A DNA stretch of 61,397 nt from Thermoguttaceae bacterium (GCA_017447745.1 JAFSMW010000169.1:1-61397); one strand, 5' to 3'; positions 11,301 to 20,202 are shown, counted from the first letter of the stretch. Made by a program: numbers and translations. Notes: generated by a model from the letters alone, not told the origin.

Positions 11301-13206
11301 TTTTGGCTGGATTTTCGGAATCTGAATAAACCTCCCAGTCTTCAATCATATCGGGCTGTTCCTCGGAAGAGACCTGATCAATGATCAATCCTTCCGGCAA
11401 GGCGGCGGTGAGTGAATACAAATGTCCCTCTTCTGCATACAAGTCGATGGAACTGATAAACGAAGCCTGAGATCCATCCCACTGAACAACCGTTTCGGTC
11501 TGTGAATAAAACAGCTCTTTATACGGTTCAATTGACAGAACGACGTCGGCGTCTGGAGCGCTGTGTTCCACAATCGTCTGATATTGACGAAATGCAACGC
11601 GTTTGCTGTTAACAACGTTACATTTATCCGTCTCCACCGACTTCGGAGATTGAAGCGTATAAATAAGCGCCGTTCCACTTTGCCATCGACCGGACTGAAG
11701 CTCAATTCTGGGAAGGAAAAGTGAAGAGATACTGGAAGCCGAGGAATCGTTCTCGCCTTTTGCTTCTTGACTGACGCTTTTAACTTCATCCAGCTGACAA
11801 CTTGACGTTATGAGCAATTCCGGACGCGGATTATCCGTCTTGCAGGAGCTTAAGTAAACGCGGTATCCCGTTTCAGTAAGATGGACTTCTGCCGGCTGAC
11901 CGTCAAACGACGCTTCCCAAACAATATGCGGGTCGTGAGCAACGGAAAACGGGATTTCCTGCGGAAAAGAGGACCGAGAATCCGGTTCAAACGTAACTCG
12001 ACATTGAGTATTCAGATTAAACTGAGTAAATTTATACGTTGTTTGCTGCTGATAAAAACGCCCCCATCGATCCTCTTTTTCATCTGCGGAACTAATATGA
12101 ACAACCGCCGTTTCCGATTCTGACCATCGAATTGAATACCGCCATGAATCGGACGTCTCGTTTTTCTCTTTGGCAACGACGGCGCAAAGAGGCTCCGTTG
12201 AACTGTCTGAACCATCAGAATGCAACGTTATTTTTTTGTCGGACGGAACGTCTATCGTCCAAAGCGATTCCACGCTGCCAGGAGTCTGAATTTGATAGCC
12301 GTTAAGACCATGACGTTTGGCTTTCCAACGAAATCGAACCGTCCCTTGAGAGGGAATGTACAAAACCGTCTGCCCATTGGGAAAGGTAGCAGAAACAACG
12401 TCCTTTTCGACCGGATAATACGTTTCAGAATCAACCTGAAAAGGAGACTCTTTCTCTGCTTCCGATTCGTTTTTGGGTTCCGGCAACGTCTCAACGGAGG
12501 AGTCATAAAAAACAAAATCTGACAGCAATATTTTCAAAGACGATGGAGTCAGAAGCAGGGTGTAAGGATTATTGGGGAAATTTGGCATAAAGGTGGCGCT
12601 GGAATCAACTGCCAATTGATAATTGCGGATTGCGGACACCCGCTCTTCTCTCAGCTGCTGATTTACAACCACTTTCCATTCGCCCCAGCCCGAAAGATCG
12701 CCCGATTCATTCACCGTTCCATAATATCGAGCGGACTGTATGTAAACATCGGAACTGGGAGGCGTAAAAAACAGATCTGAAAAACTGTTAGAAAAAATGT
12801 ATCTCCACAATTCGTACTTCAGATCAAATTCCTGGGCGTTGATGGTTGTATACTTGTTATTTCCCAACGGCCATTTTTGAATTTCCGACTCCGGCGCAAA
12901 TATCTTGCGAATTCCGATAGAAATCGTTCGCTTCGGTCTGGTCGGAACAGACAATTCATCCTGCTTATTTTGCGGAACGGGATTCTCAGACGCAGGTTTG
13001 GCGTCATTTTCTGACGTTTCAGTGCCTTCTTTTCCCGTTCCCGCTCTGCTGGTTTTTGTCGCAGACGGATCTGCAGGAGGTTCGGTTAAATCCGCAGACA
13101 ACTCTTTCCCGCACGCTGTCGAAAAGGCAATAAGAAGTCCTGCAGCAAGAAAAATCATTGCTGTACAATGGCGTTTGAGCAACAGGATTAATTGCCGAAT
13201 AAGCAT
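5365..13206 (-). CDS. Giant two-module envelope protein (2613 aa), unknown function
   Basis: Not a family I recognise. N-terminal signal sequence (about 1-32) ending in FSTAC, possibly a weak lipobox. A first extracytoplasmic region (about 35-1225) reads as beta-rich domains. A membrane cluster follows (about 1225-1250, 1312-1352 and a signal-like helix about 1388-1408 ending CPPLAGQA). A second beta-rich region (about 1410-2525) has the same style, and the protein ends in two or three membrane helices (about 2528-2597) and a basic tail. It looks like two copies of one architecture fused. It lies 59 bases downstream of the 1212-aa gene, which resembles a single module, so the two probably form an operon. 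Asn/Ser-rich linkers are common. Surface or envelope structural role is inference. Confidence 0.8.
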   Translation of the reverse strand: MLIRQLILLLKRHCTAMIFLAAGLLIAFSTACGKELSADLTEPPADPSATKTSRAGTGKEGTETSENDAKPASENPVPQNKQDELSVPTRPKRTISIGIRKIFAPESEIQKWPLGNNKYTTINAQEFDLKYELWRYIFSNSFSDLFFTPPSSDVYIQSARYYGTVNESGDLSGWGEWKVVVNQQLREERVSAIRNYQLAVDSSATFMPNFPNNPYTLLLTPSSLKILLSDFVFYDSSVETLPEPKNESEAEKESPFQVDSETYYPVEKDVVSATFPNGQTVLYIPSQGTVRFRWKAKRHGLNGYQIQTPGSVESLWTIDVPSDKKITLHSDGSDSSTEPLCAVVAKEKNETSDSWRYSIRWSESETAVVHISSADEKEDRWGRFYQQQTTYKFTQFNLNTQCRVTFEPDSRSSFPQEIPFSVAHDPHIVWEASFDGQPAEVHLTETGYRVYLSSCKTDNPRPELLITSSCQLDEVKSVSQEAKGENDSSASSISSLFLPRIELQSGRWQSGTALIYTLQSPKSVETDKCNVVNSKRVAFRQYQTIVEHSAPDADVVLSIEPYKELFYSQTETVVQWDGSQASFISSIDLYAEEGHLYSLTAALPEGLIIDQVSSEEQPDMIEDWEVYSDSENPAKRTLTVYLRKSLCPGQSLTLKIRSHAIADWSKPIELYRLAPIVFDRFESHTQTLFVNVAINQRFLVGERVLYSPEQEIWASDIAPELPIGIECSPHTSPATESGTGRIDAYEFCIDLKMWGNCLASLEPIQSNYTVNAKTTVWADQNCMEERIELAFSGERSHVNQFRFSYGNSSEASIAWQGLLSWSNNQYKIKVEPIKGNVFAIEIPRNVSSPFTVVITRKFDWNQKRAFEALKSNDCSRLTSSVSVFSRTPQLFDIHTYGMKYITSDTDNNADFTIGTYEYELKDQANGAEQITLENQDSGAGNDASSAADAMSASRLSQSLSTDSASSPRIELSLSKVPKTDVSIWAWNQIVEERHFTSGNILTSAQWTIENRFPPQNLICSSNTSNTQLKITLPSGPAYRDYKTFLTGVRIDNESVGGDSVIRESENSYIILLPPKKKVFVLTVQWASFDQQLNNYSSFEPQKPILNIPTIQSSWNLYYPTSYRRMNSFLSYDSTVDGWLERFFGPLLRHDSENILGIVSQIWDDDPDNQGQETGKKESGNNGSEFVNNNSPSVKADSNSVTYTPSGFSTWNCCHFDGHDAPHNIWIIRSEVSECIRWLFFIITVSTILTLYFKRIEKKAAPRDSSDSASVLRQSTNGNGNSQIRDNSESSSRQVNDAVENKNQSSETPSKSSWGFRRWIFVFCGVCCILCQTLPWLLSLPFSGAFLGTIICLLVLAVPFKREKTKGYEESTSAGKSASTIILNSRTASSALRIFSLVVLLILCPPLAGQAPVLPPPSEGYNEQGADERKEFDVFIPVDKENRPNPKNGYYVPQELLDLTQPNEKISPNRSWIVYRTQYNGKLFQKPRRTDSGLWKCVMEIETLAPNVVLDLPTQLPEMITTTSNISVSRGQILKSPNSKPDEETSENTKSETLYWSWNKLDNQAFIQLNPQNELWNIRLAQPGRYLIEVEFRPTIVTVDNKNLISFSVLECANSTLELLVPENITGLEFPDAYSGITELTPNMELPDPSIPLQPGLKLKRIQLGASKQLSVRWNAGGFLSDGPVFDVDTITWWNVTPESVDVKVKYNVTPVSGAVSSLEISADERLALSNEEMGMWNSELNNSSFRVTKSDLSPGAITVEFDNPLTTRTSFELHFIWKDALGVGRLQFPTTSVDSSRSGQRALAFTFDSRLQYECASESLKPMSAQSFVELWRGFQKQNSPVIDAENDKKTDSVIRNSDLKNTPKPGAQPTAGSQQTISNALPTVAYDLNLSRRKTDSSGVVDSVVMNVQRTKASSEGKAEAFVLVDWERMLWQIKWTINISRGECSGYTAILPESMCKPENRLSIISAIIEKSNNDSQRSSSVSTSIDGNELRLYWGTPVEGECQLTVTGEFRPIIENVNSDSPRRVGFGFPEIKTLNVTQYKLAIGRTDDSIIQTFFDRPSSQTAVWTQAELPVDIPFSGRNQRLLETWQTTINDSSKKPCALSLEVRKNNVSAEIDAAIKLAQDNPSSIVVKGRIKVKDGILDEFLLDVPENCGAPVSSKTTLNCQLDKLSITQQRYYLRPLSPYTSDTDFELTIPLKEPMSGNWKLEKRGLALWSVVYSGSPQTAANVLQLPTGSSQQAQIRVFGLKMFVSPINENEYCATAEFACAVSGTDSVLIQLPKGSKVLNVQSEQRSVRWIEKNADQILAPVFADNDPVDVRIVYTSALSRTMYTDPMAFAPPTIENAQQPEILWMVLPWKNFNHPEPTAVRTTSFINKQIWLIDELNSQFQFLKTTGNVSPVSIDRFSSKLDVIEYQLMQYENRGEKIQARLNSNVLIPTPKKIQKPNPTSTETGTIYLAMQNVLRLREALDNAKAEIRNSEYNNSEVRKSQLSILNSQSFPSTGSLVGTSAPGTSFVLSYSLQQTAAAPSVSIWQILSMLLIPVIIWLAFFPPEPFIIWRPSFVLGCLSVIWLICFNLSVVSILLFIVAVFDAVSKMRQRSKRKIIPLSVR

Positions 13207-13265
13207 AACAAAAATAAAATACGCTTCCTTTAACCTCTTGTATCTGTCTGACGTTTCAACATTGC

Positions 13266-16200
13266 CTAATTCACAGGCATTCGCGTTGATGTAATTTGGG
13301 CAATTGTTGAATCAGAATTGGTCATAATTGGAGTTTTCTTTCTCAACATGTACGACAACGCCAGCAAAGCGCATCCCAGAGCTGACGCCTGCAATACGAT
13401 CAGAGCCAGTTCCGGCTTCCATAGCGAAACAAAAAATACGACTATCGCCAGCAGGCTCAAAGTCCAAATCTGTCTCAAACTTTTCACATGGAGAATAATC
13501 AGTCCCACAACCAATACAACCAGTGAAGAAATCGCCACCAGCGCCGAGCGATCCACCAGCAAAACTTCGACGTTTCTCACCTGACCAAACCCGCTAAAGA
13601 GGTAAATGTTTGTCCCCTGCGGCGCTTCGGGAAGATGACGGCTGCCAGACCACTTTTCCAAGGCTCCAAAATCAAAAGCCGAGTTGCGGCTGAAAAACGG
13701 TCCCTGAAGCTGCCAGGAATATTCGGTATTTAATTCCGCCGGTGAAGAAAGCAAATGGATGTTCCTGGGAACGCAAAGACTCCAATAAACCCATCGCGTC
13801 CATTTGGATTCCTCTATATATGGCAGCTGGATTCTTTCTTTATTAAAGCCATGCGTCGGACGCGTAAAATTATAACTCGTTTCGAGAATATGCGTCTGTC
13901 CATCGTTCGGAACGTTTATTACAAGTCGTTGCCCCTGTTCCGGTCGGAACTGATCGGTCGAATGAGAATCCAGCAACACTTCCAGCGACCCCATGTCCAC
14001 GTCTGGCGGCAAGACAAGCGTAATGCTTGATCTGGTCGCAACAAACTGAAATGACGCGGCGTCTTGTCGGCGCGTTGGCGTCAGCCAGGTTTGAATCCAT
14101 GCCCGATTTATCGTTAAAGAGTCCCAAACCATTCCTGTTCGCTGCTTAACAGCAATAATCAACAACGGGTTCCGCGATAGGCGCTGCGAATTGCGAGGCG
14201 ACAAGTTCCATGAATGAAGCGTAATTTGCGAATTTGGAGTAAAAAACGCGGGTTGGGAAACTGACGTCTGCGTTCCCTCGTTTTTCTGATTAATTGCTTC
14301 CGGACTGTCGATCGTCAATTGTTCATTACCGATTGTCGCCTCTCGAACATCCAGTTCTTCGCTTGTAACAGAGATTAGCTCGCTGTTTCGTTCAACTCCC
14401 AACAGGAAAGATTTGCATGTAACAATTTTGTCGCCATCCGGAGCGTCTGGATTATTGTACAGAAAAAGAGGAACTTTTACGTTGGACTGTTCATCATTTT
14501 CGTCTTCGCTCAAAGGCAAAGAATACCTCGCAATTATGACAAAACTCCCAATTTTCGGTTCATCAAGAATTGCTGTTATTTTCGTATTTCCGTCGTCGTC
14601 TGCCGTTTTACGAAAACCCAGTTCTTTTCCGTCCAGAGTAAATGTCAGGTCTGACATCTCCGCCAGAATCCCCGAACCGGTAAACAACGCCTGCGAGACA
14701 GGTTTGTATAATACGGAAAACTCAAAACGCTGTTCAATGACGCACGTTTTGGAAGATATAACCGCCTGAGCGTAGGTCTGAACTTCTATCTGTTGAGGAA
14801 GAACTGTCAAACTGGACTTGAATTGAGCGCTCTGATCGTCGACTCGATAACAAAACAGTTCGCCCGATTCAACTTTTTGCATCTCGGAGGATGTATAATT
14901 CTGCCGAACGAGTTTTTCTGTCTTGTCCATCGTGGGGTTGAGCTTGACGTTTGTCGCGCTGACAACGTACAGAATGCCCGGAGAAAGAACCATTTCTTCG
15001 TCATCCGAATTCACCCGCGGCTGCGGCATTTGGAATGAAATATCTTTGGCGCCCGGCTCAATATTGGCATAGAGCGTCATGTTCATGGTAACGCTTCCGG
15101 TTGCCGGCTGAGTTAAACGCACCGACACCCGACCGTTGTCTTCATGAGATTCCGACGTAAACGCCGTTTCCGGTCCAACGTCTTTGGCTGAACGAAGCTG
15201 CCAACCGTTTAAATCCACGTCAAGCCAGTTCACCTGACCGCCGCGAATGTTGTACGTCCAAGAAACGTCAAGACGCTGCTCCTCTTCGCCGATAAAAACC
15301 TTGTACTGCGGCTGAACATTGATTCGCCTTCGACCTGTTACAATTCGCGCCATTAAAGAGCAGGGCTGTTCGGAAAACAAAAAAGCGTATTGATAATCGC
15401 CTTCATACGACTCCGGAAGCTCGTCAACGCGGCTGACGGATTGACCGGGATTCCATATTACCTGATAGCCTCTGTCTATCTTAACCCCGATGCAGCCATT
15501 TTGACGAACAGAACCCCGAATCCCGAATCCCATCAAATCCTGCCAGCTCAGAGACGTTGATTGATCAATCGGAGCGCGCGCATGAAAAGTCAGCTTGACT
15601 GAACTCTGATATGTTTTGTTCAAATGTATCTTAACGGCTTTTCGAACGTCGTTTGAAGACGTTGAATCCTGTAACGGTTCTACTGTATACTCGTTAGTTG
15701 AACTGGGAAGCGCTTCCGCAGACGGAGGCAGATTCAAAACGAAATCGCTTGGGGACTGATTGACAAATTGCAATTGCATGTTTGCCGTATAGAAAATCAA
15801 GCCCGGACGAATGTCAACGTGAATATCGGTATAGGTCTCCAATATTCCGGAATTCGATTTTTGCGATTCCGCCGGCTGCCATTGCATTGAAAAATCCGAC
15901 CCCAGAGAATACGCGCCGATTCGCGTTCTCTGACCGTCGTCCAGCGACTCTGAAGGGGATATGACTGAATGAGGCGACGCTCTCAACTCAACCGACGGAA
16001 ACGGCGTTTCAAGGGAAATCTGACTAAAAAGCGCCTTCGGCAATTTCATGGTTAACGTATACAACGACTGGTTTTTCTGTAACGGAACCAGAATCTTTAA
16101 TGTTATTACATGCTTATGGGACGCTCCAGACGACAACTCGTCGCCAGTAGTCGCCAAAGACGTCGGCGCAGAAGAACCTTCCTCAGATTCCGTTTTCGGA

Positions 16201-16904
16201 TCAGCGTTTTGTTCCTTGACGGATTGTTCGTCTGCTTGTTCCTGAGACGACTCCGGCGCCTGCTCATTAGCGGCGGATTCCGACGGCTGCTCCGGCGCGG
16301 ATTCGGAAGGTTGCTCCGGTTCACTACTGCCTACTGCCTCTTGCCTATTGCCTTCACTGGATTCTAAAAACAATATATAACCGCCGCCGGGTTGAGGAAC
16401 CAGATATTCTCCCGATACGTTTTTAGGAGCCTCAAGCAGGATCGCGCCATTGAGCTGCAATGGAATGCGAATTACAGGCTTTTGCGGAACAATAAACTGC
16501 ATCTTAAGCTGCATTTCCGCTGTATCGCCCTTTTGAACGCCTGTAAGCGTCAGGCTTTCACAAATATAATCCGGGTAATCGGACGGACGCTGAACCTCGT
16601 TAACGGACTGAAACAAAGAATCGAGCTTTTCGGGAGTCCAGGTAAACGACTGAACCAGTTCGCCGTTCTTATCTCTTAAATAAAGCGGCGTCAAATCCCT
16701 GATTGACTTACGGATATACGTCGGGGGAATCGGATCTCTAGGCGGTGGAATGCTTTCCCCTGGCGAAGCAATAAACGGATCTGGTTTCGGCGCTCCGCCC
16801 GATGGTCTATACGGCGCTCCTAAGTCTGTTTGAGCAAACGCGTTCCCAAAAGACAACAAAAGCGCGGATATCGTCAGAAAAAATAATACGACGTTTTTTC
16901 GCAC
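13266..16904 (-). CDS. Large secreted, membrane-anchored protein (1212 aa), unknown function
   Basis: Signal peptide about 1-24 (ALLLSFGNAFAQ), then a Pro-rich segment, a low-complexity Ser/Glu/Pro/Gln stretch about 190-245, a long beta-rich extracytoplasmic region, and three or so membrane helices at about 1125-1190. Its overall plan (signal, beta domains, a conserved Trp-rich stretch, terminal helices) matches each half of the 2613-aa product encoded next. A heptamer tandem repeat (16322-16353) is incorporated in frame and encodes part of the linker around GNRQEAVGSS. It is the first gene of the probable operon. Function unknown; an envelope role is inferred from topology only. Confidence 0.8.
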   Translation of the reverse strand: MRKNVVLFFLTISALLLSFGNAFAQTDLGAPYRPSGGAPKPDPFIASPGESIPPPRDPIPPTYIRKSIRDLTPLYLRDKNGELVQSFTWTPEKLDSLFQSVNEVQRPSDYPDYICESLTLTGVQKGDTAEMQLKMQFIVPQKPVIRIPLQLNGAILLEAPKNVSGEYLVPQPGGGYILFLESSEGNRQEAVGSSEPEQPSESAPEQPSESAANEQAPESSQEQADEQSVKEQNADPKTESEEGSSAPTSLATTGDELSSGASHKHVITLKILVPLQKNQSLYTLTMKLPKALFSQISLETPFPSVELRASPHSVISPSESLDDGQRTRIGAYSLGSDFSMQWQPAESQKSNSGILETYTDIHVDIRPGLIFYTANMQLQFVNQSPSDFVLNLPPSAEALPSSTNEYTVEPLQDSTSSNDVRKAVKIHLNKTYQSSVKLTFHARAPIDQSTSLSWQDLMGFGIRGSVRQNGCIGVKIDRGYQVIWNPGQSVSRVDELPESYEGDYQYAFLFSEQPCSLMARIVTGRRRINVQPQYKVFIGEEEQRLDVSWTYNIRGGQVNWLDVDLNGWQLRSAKDVGPETAFTSESHEDNGRVSVRLTQPATGSVTMNMTLYANIEPGAKDISFQMPQPRVNSDDEEMVLSPGILYVVSATNVKLNPTMDKTEKLVRQNYTSSEMQKVESGELFCYRVDDQSAQFKSSLTVLPQQIEVQTYAQAVISSKTCVIEQRFEFSVLYKPVSQALFTGSGILAEMSDLTFTLDGKELGFRKTADDDGNTKITAILDEPKIGSFVIIARYSLPLSEDENDEQSNVKVPLFLYNNPDAPDGDKIVTCKSFLLGVERNSELISVTSEELDVREATIGNEQLTIDSPEAINQKNEGTQTSVSQPAFFTPNSQITLHSWNLSPRNSQRLSRNPLLIIAVKQRTGMVWDSLTINRAWIQTWLTPTRRQDAASFQFVATRSSITLVLPPDVDMGSLEVLLDSHSTDQFRPEQGQRLVINVPNDGQTHILETSYNFTRPTHGFNKERIQLPYIEESKWTRWVYWSLCVPRNIHLLSSPAELNTEYSWQLQGPFFSRNSAFDFGALEKWSGSRHLPEAPQGTNIYLFSGFGQVRNVEVLLVDRSALVAISSLVVLVVGLIILHVKSLRQIWTLSLLAIVVFFVSLWKPELALIVLQASALGCALLALSYMLRKKTPIMTNSDSTIAQITSTRMPVN
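16322..16353 (-). repeat. Heptamer tandem repeat inside a coding region
   Basis: An inverted copy of the GGCAGTA-family heptamer array lies in frame within the 1212-aa protein gene, in the low-complexity linker. It shares its core with the intergenic copies at 3757-3785, 25453-25481 and 29433-29456. Confidence 0.7.
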
Positions 16905-17158
16905 GAATATTTTTATTCAATTTCCTAAACGTTCAAATTCAACAGACGTTGTATTTATACAAACCGTCAATATACTTCTACATTTATCCAGTTTACCAGA
17001 TTATTCAAGTTTTGGGAAGTAGGCAAACCATTTATTTTATAAATATTTTATAAGATAGATAATATATAACGATTAAGACGGAATTTCCTGTCGTTTACGA
17101 CTGACTATTATGTTAAAATCGGGCAAAAATAGCAATATTATGAACACTAGCGAAAAAA

Positions 17159-17212
17159 AAAGAAAAAGAGAAGCGAAGGTCCGCGTTGACGAACTCCTCG
17201 CTTCTCTTTTCT
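17159..17212 (-). terminator. Intrinsic terminator of the RND/MMPL gene
   Basis: A stem of about 15 bp (17161-17176 with 17198-17212, one bulged A) with a 21-base loop is followed, on the minus strand, by a T-run (A-run at 17152-17160 on the plus strand). It lies 22 bases after the exporter stop codon and separates that gene from the giant-protein operon. Confidence 0.8.
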
Positions 17213-17234
17213 CACGATTTGTATTTCTTCTCGA

Positions 17235-20027
17235 CTAAATACTGTCGTCCGATTTTAAATCGTTGCTTGTATTAGCATCTTCGCTTGCCGGTAAATCTTT
17301 GCCAGCTGATAAATCTTCGTCAGTCGGTAAACTTTCACCGACCGACAAACCTTCGCCAGCGGGTTGACCTTCACTCGCTTGGAGCGCCAACCGAGTTTTC
17401 CGGGATCGGAAGTCGTCGAACAAGCTCTTGTTGTCGAAAAAGCGTCCTTTAGACCATGCCAGCAAGGCGGGCATGAAAATCAGGTCGCCGAAGGTGGCGG
17501 AGAACAATAGCGTGAGCATCATTACGCCAAAACGCATCGTCGGCGTAAATGTACTGAACATAAACACTGACAATCCCAAACCGGAAATGAGCGTTGTTTG
17601 AGTAATGGCGCTTCCACAGCGTTCGTAAGCTTTAATTATAGCCTCCTTATACGTCATACCGGACTCCATGCCGTGTCGGAACCACGTCAGGAAATGAACC
17701 GTGTCGTCAACGGCAATACCCAAGGCGACGGACGCCGTCATCATCGTACCGACGTCGCAAAGAACTCCTATCCATGCCATAGTTCCGAACACGACAATAA
17801 TCGGGAAAATGTTTGGAAGCATGGTTATAAAGCCGCCAACCGTCGAACGGAAAAGGAACATCATCAACAGAGCGATCATGACAAACGACATCAAAACGCT
17901 TTCCGTCAGGCTGGAAAGCAGATTGTGCTGCGTTTTATAAACCAGCGGAACCGTTCCGGTATAAATAATTTCGACGCCGTCGATGGGAACGTTCTCGTTT
18001 GGCGCGTATTTGGTTCCGTCCTTCTTGACCGTCTTGGCTTCATTTTTCTTGAAGACGTCTGATTTCGCCAGCGACGACATCGGCAAACCTTCTTTAACAA
18101 AATTATTGACGATCGGATCAAGTTTATCTTTCAGCTCGTAAATAAATTCGCCGTAATCCAGATCGGTCAGAGCCCAAACGCGAGCGGTAATTCGCCACAA
18201 GTCGTTTCCTCGCGGAGTCGCCCATTGCGTTATCAGACGCTTATATTCCTCTTGCTGTTCGTCTGTAAGGAATTCAAACCGTTTTGCTTCGGAAACGTAC
18301 GGAAGCAGATCAGAAACCTTTTCCATGCCGTTGTCTTTGAATATTTTGACGATAGCTTCGTCCAGTCCCAAATCGGCAATCGGCGTTTCCGGATAACGTT
18401 GAATGGCTGAACCGATGTCAATAGTAACAAAATCGCGAAGCTGAGAGCGGTTTGCGTCGATTTTTTGTGAATAAATCGTATCCGCAGACCATGAACCAAG
18501 CCGCTGTTCTACCAGATCCGGAGTAACAGTCGCCGCCGACATGGCGCCGCCGACTTTTTCCCTGTCCATTTCATAAATCGCATCAGAAAGCTCTTTTACA
18601 AGACGCAACCTCTGAACCGAATTCAACGGACAGGTTTCGTTGTCAAACCGAACGACAATTTCCATCGGAACCAACGGACCGAGCTGCTTTTCCAGCCACG
18701 AATAGTCTTTAACAATCGTCGTATCGGGCGTAAAGAACTTCATCAGTTTGACAGACGTCTTTAAGTGACACAATCCCCAGCCGGTTACCAGCATCATGCC
18801 AAAACAGATCGCCAACGTTGTTTTGTAATTATAGACAATCTTCTTTCCAAACCAGCTCCAAAACAGAACCAGACGCGAGGCGTGGTCGTCGTCATGACCG
18901 TGAGTGGCATGCTGCTGAGCAAAGCGCTTTGACGGGAAAAAGTACAACAGCGCCGGCAGCGTCAAAAACTGAACCAAAAGCGTCAGCAGAACGCCAATCG
19001 CGGAATACCAGCCAAATTTTCGAATCGGCAACACCCCGGACGTCAACAGCGACAACAACCCGATAGCAGTTGTCAATTCCGCAAAAAAGCACGGTTTGAT
19101 GGCATGTTTAAGCGCTCTGTCCGGCGCTCCGAGCAAACCCTCCGGCTCGCGAATGGCGTCATGATAGTAGTTGACGATATGCACCGCCCCCGACATGCCC
19201 AAAACGTAACACAGCGGCGGCATGGACAGCAGAATAGCGTCTAAAGTGTCTCCGGAAAAGTAGACAACCGCCAAACACATGCCTGCACATACCAGCGACA
19301 TGAACAGAACTATGGTCGTCAGACGAAACGAACGGAAAATTGCCGTTGCAATTACAACGCCAACCAACAAGCAAAGCCACGCCAGTTTGATCAGCGTTTT
19401 CGTTCCTTCCTGGTCAATAGCGACGTTGTCGACAGGCGGACCGCCTAAATGGACAAGACTTTTAATCTGCTCGTTATCCAAATCCGTTCCGACTCCGCAG
19501 CTGCGGCAGACGTCGTATATGTTTTCGATAACCGGACGCATATTTTGACCTTCCGATTCCAACGCAAGGTTGACCATAACGCACGTACTCTTTCCGTCCT
19601 GACCGATAAGAGTTCCTTTTAATCGATTGATCGCTTCCTCCGGCGTCAAATTGGGATAGCTGTCAAGCAAAAGCTGAGCCATGTCTTTGCCGGAATACGC
19701 CTGAGCAAAATGACGCAGCTTCCAGTCTTCTTTGCAAACTCGACCCTGGGAATCGCGACGGGGAATGATCGCCTTGACTACCTTGTCAAGGCGTGGATCG
19801 TCAATCGTACAGCCGTCCCAGCTGAAAACGATAAACTGTTCCAGCGGGAAGTTGCTCTGAAACCAGCGATGGGTTTTGAGTTCTTCCGTTTCCTGCGGCA
19901 GCCATTCCTTGATGTTGTTTCGGGGAGACTTAAGCGTCCGAACCGTTCCCGCCCAAATGAGCGGAAATGTAAACACCGTAACAATCAAAATCAAAAGGCT
20001 GTATTTTGAAAAAAAGGATTTTTGCAT
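17235..20027 (-). CDS. RND-superfamily (MMPL/Patched-like) exporter
   Basis: Inner-membrane proton-driven transporter, 930 aa. First helix at about 8-28, a large periplasmic loop, a helix bundle about 215-370, a second helix about 405-425, a second large loop, and a bundle about 690-880 carrying the GIAVDDTVHF motif (about 768-777), typical of RND proteins of the MMPL/Patched/hopanoid-transporter type. Substrate unknown; lipid or hopanoid-like cargo is common in this subfamily. The C-terminal cytoplasmic tail is an acidic repeat encoded by tandem 18-base units. AGGAG lies ahead of the ATG. It stands alone between its own promoter and terminator. Confidence 0.88.
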   Translation of the reverse strand: MQKSFFSKYSLLILIVTVFTFPLIWAGTVRTLKSPRNNIKEWLPQETEELKTHRWFQSNFPLEQFIVFSWDGCTIDDPRLDKVVKAIIPRRDSQGRVCKEDWKLRHFAQAYSGKDMAQLLLDSYPNLTPEEAINRLKGTLIGQDGKSTCVMVNLALESEGQNMRPVIENIYDVCRSCGVGTDLDNEQIKSLVHLGGPPVDNVAIDQEGTKTLIKLAWLCLLVGVVIATAIFRSFRLTTIVLFMSLVCAGMCLAVVYFSGDTLDAILLSMPPLCYVLGMSGAVHIVNYYHDAIREPEGLLGAPDRALKHAIKPCFFAELTTAIGLLSLLTSGVLPIRKFGWYSAIGVLLTLLVQFLTLPALLYFFPSKRFAQQHATHGHDDDHASRLVLFWSWFGKKIVYNYKTTLAICFGMMLVTGWGLCHLKTSVKLMKFFTPDTTIVKDYSWLEKQLGPLVPMEIVVRFDNETCPLNSVQRLRLVKELSDAIYEMDREKVGGAMSAATVTPDLVEQRLGSWSADTIYSQKIDANRSQLRDFVTIDIGSAIQRYPETPIADLGLDEAIVKIFKDNGMEKVSDLLPYVSEAKRFEFLTDEQQEEYKRLITQWATPRGNDLWRITARVWALTDLDYGEFIYELKDKLDPIVNNFVKEGLPMSSLAKSDVFKKNEAKTVKKDGTKYAPNENVPIDGVEIIYTGTVPLVYKTQHNLLSSLTESVLMSFVMIALLMMFLFRSTVGGFITMLPNIFPIIVVFGTMAWIGVLCDVGTMMTASVALGIAVDDTVHFLTWFRHGMESGMTYKEAIIKAYERCGSAITQTTLISGLGLSVFMFSTFTPTMRFGVMMLTLLFSATFGDLIFMPALLAWSKGRFFDNKSLFDDFRSRKTRLALQASEGQPAGEGLSVGESLPTDEDLSAGKDLPASEDANTSNDLKSDDSI
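17286..17375 (-). repeat. Five degenerate 18-base tandem repeats in the exporter gene
   Basis: Units of 18 bases (for example 17304-17321, 17322-17339 and 17340-17357) encode a six-residue repeat of the form L-S/P-x-G/D-E/K-D at the C terminus of the RND protein. The repeat lies beyond the last membrane helix, so copy number could vary without harming transport. Confidence 0.75.
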
Positions 20028-20094
20028 TTTAATTCTCCTGTTTCAGAGACGTTAGGACGTTTATGGCAGGGATTGGGGAATAGAGAATAGAGCG

Positions 20095-20116
20095 TTTTTA
20101 GCTATATCGCTAAAAA
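20095..20116. repeat. Dyad in the exporter leader
   Basis: A perfect 8-bp inverted repeat TTTTTAGC / GCTAAAAA with loop TATATC lies between the predicted promoter (20174-20202) and the start codon of the RND gene. It could be an operator or a leader hairpin; nothing identifies a binding protein. Confidence 0.4.
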
Positions 20117-20173
20117 AGTCTGAACTGGCGACCGATGTCTATTTTCTGTTTCCCCAATTTTTGATTGTCGTCC

Positions 20174-20202
20174 AGTATAGCCTTTTTTTCAAATTTTGTC
20201 TA
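20174..20202 (-). promoter_or_regulatory. Predicted promoter of the RND exporter gene
   Basis: On the minus strand TAGACA (20197-20202), 17-base spacer, TATACT (20174-20179). It accounts for the only apparent start signal in the 422-base gap 20028-20449. The rest of that gap holds two hairpins (20317-20339 and 20393-20430) and the dyad at 20095-20116; I see no gene there. Confidence 0.55.
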
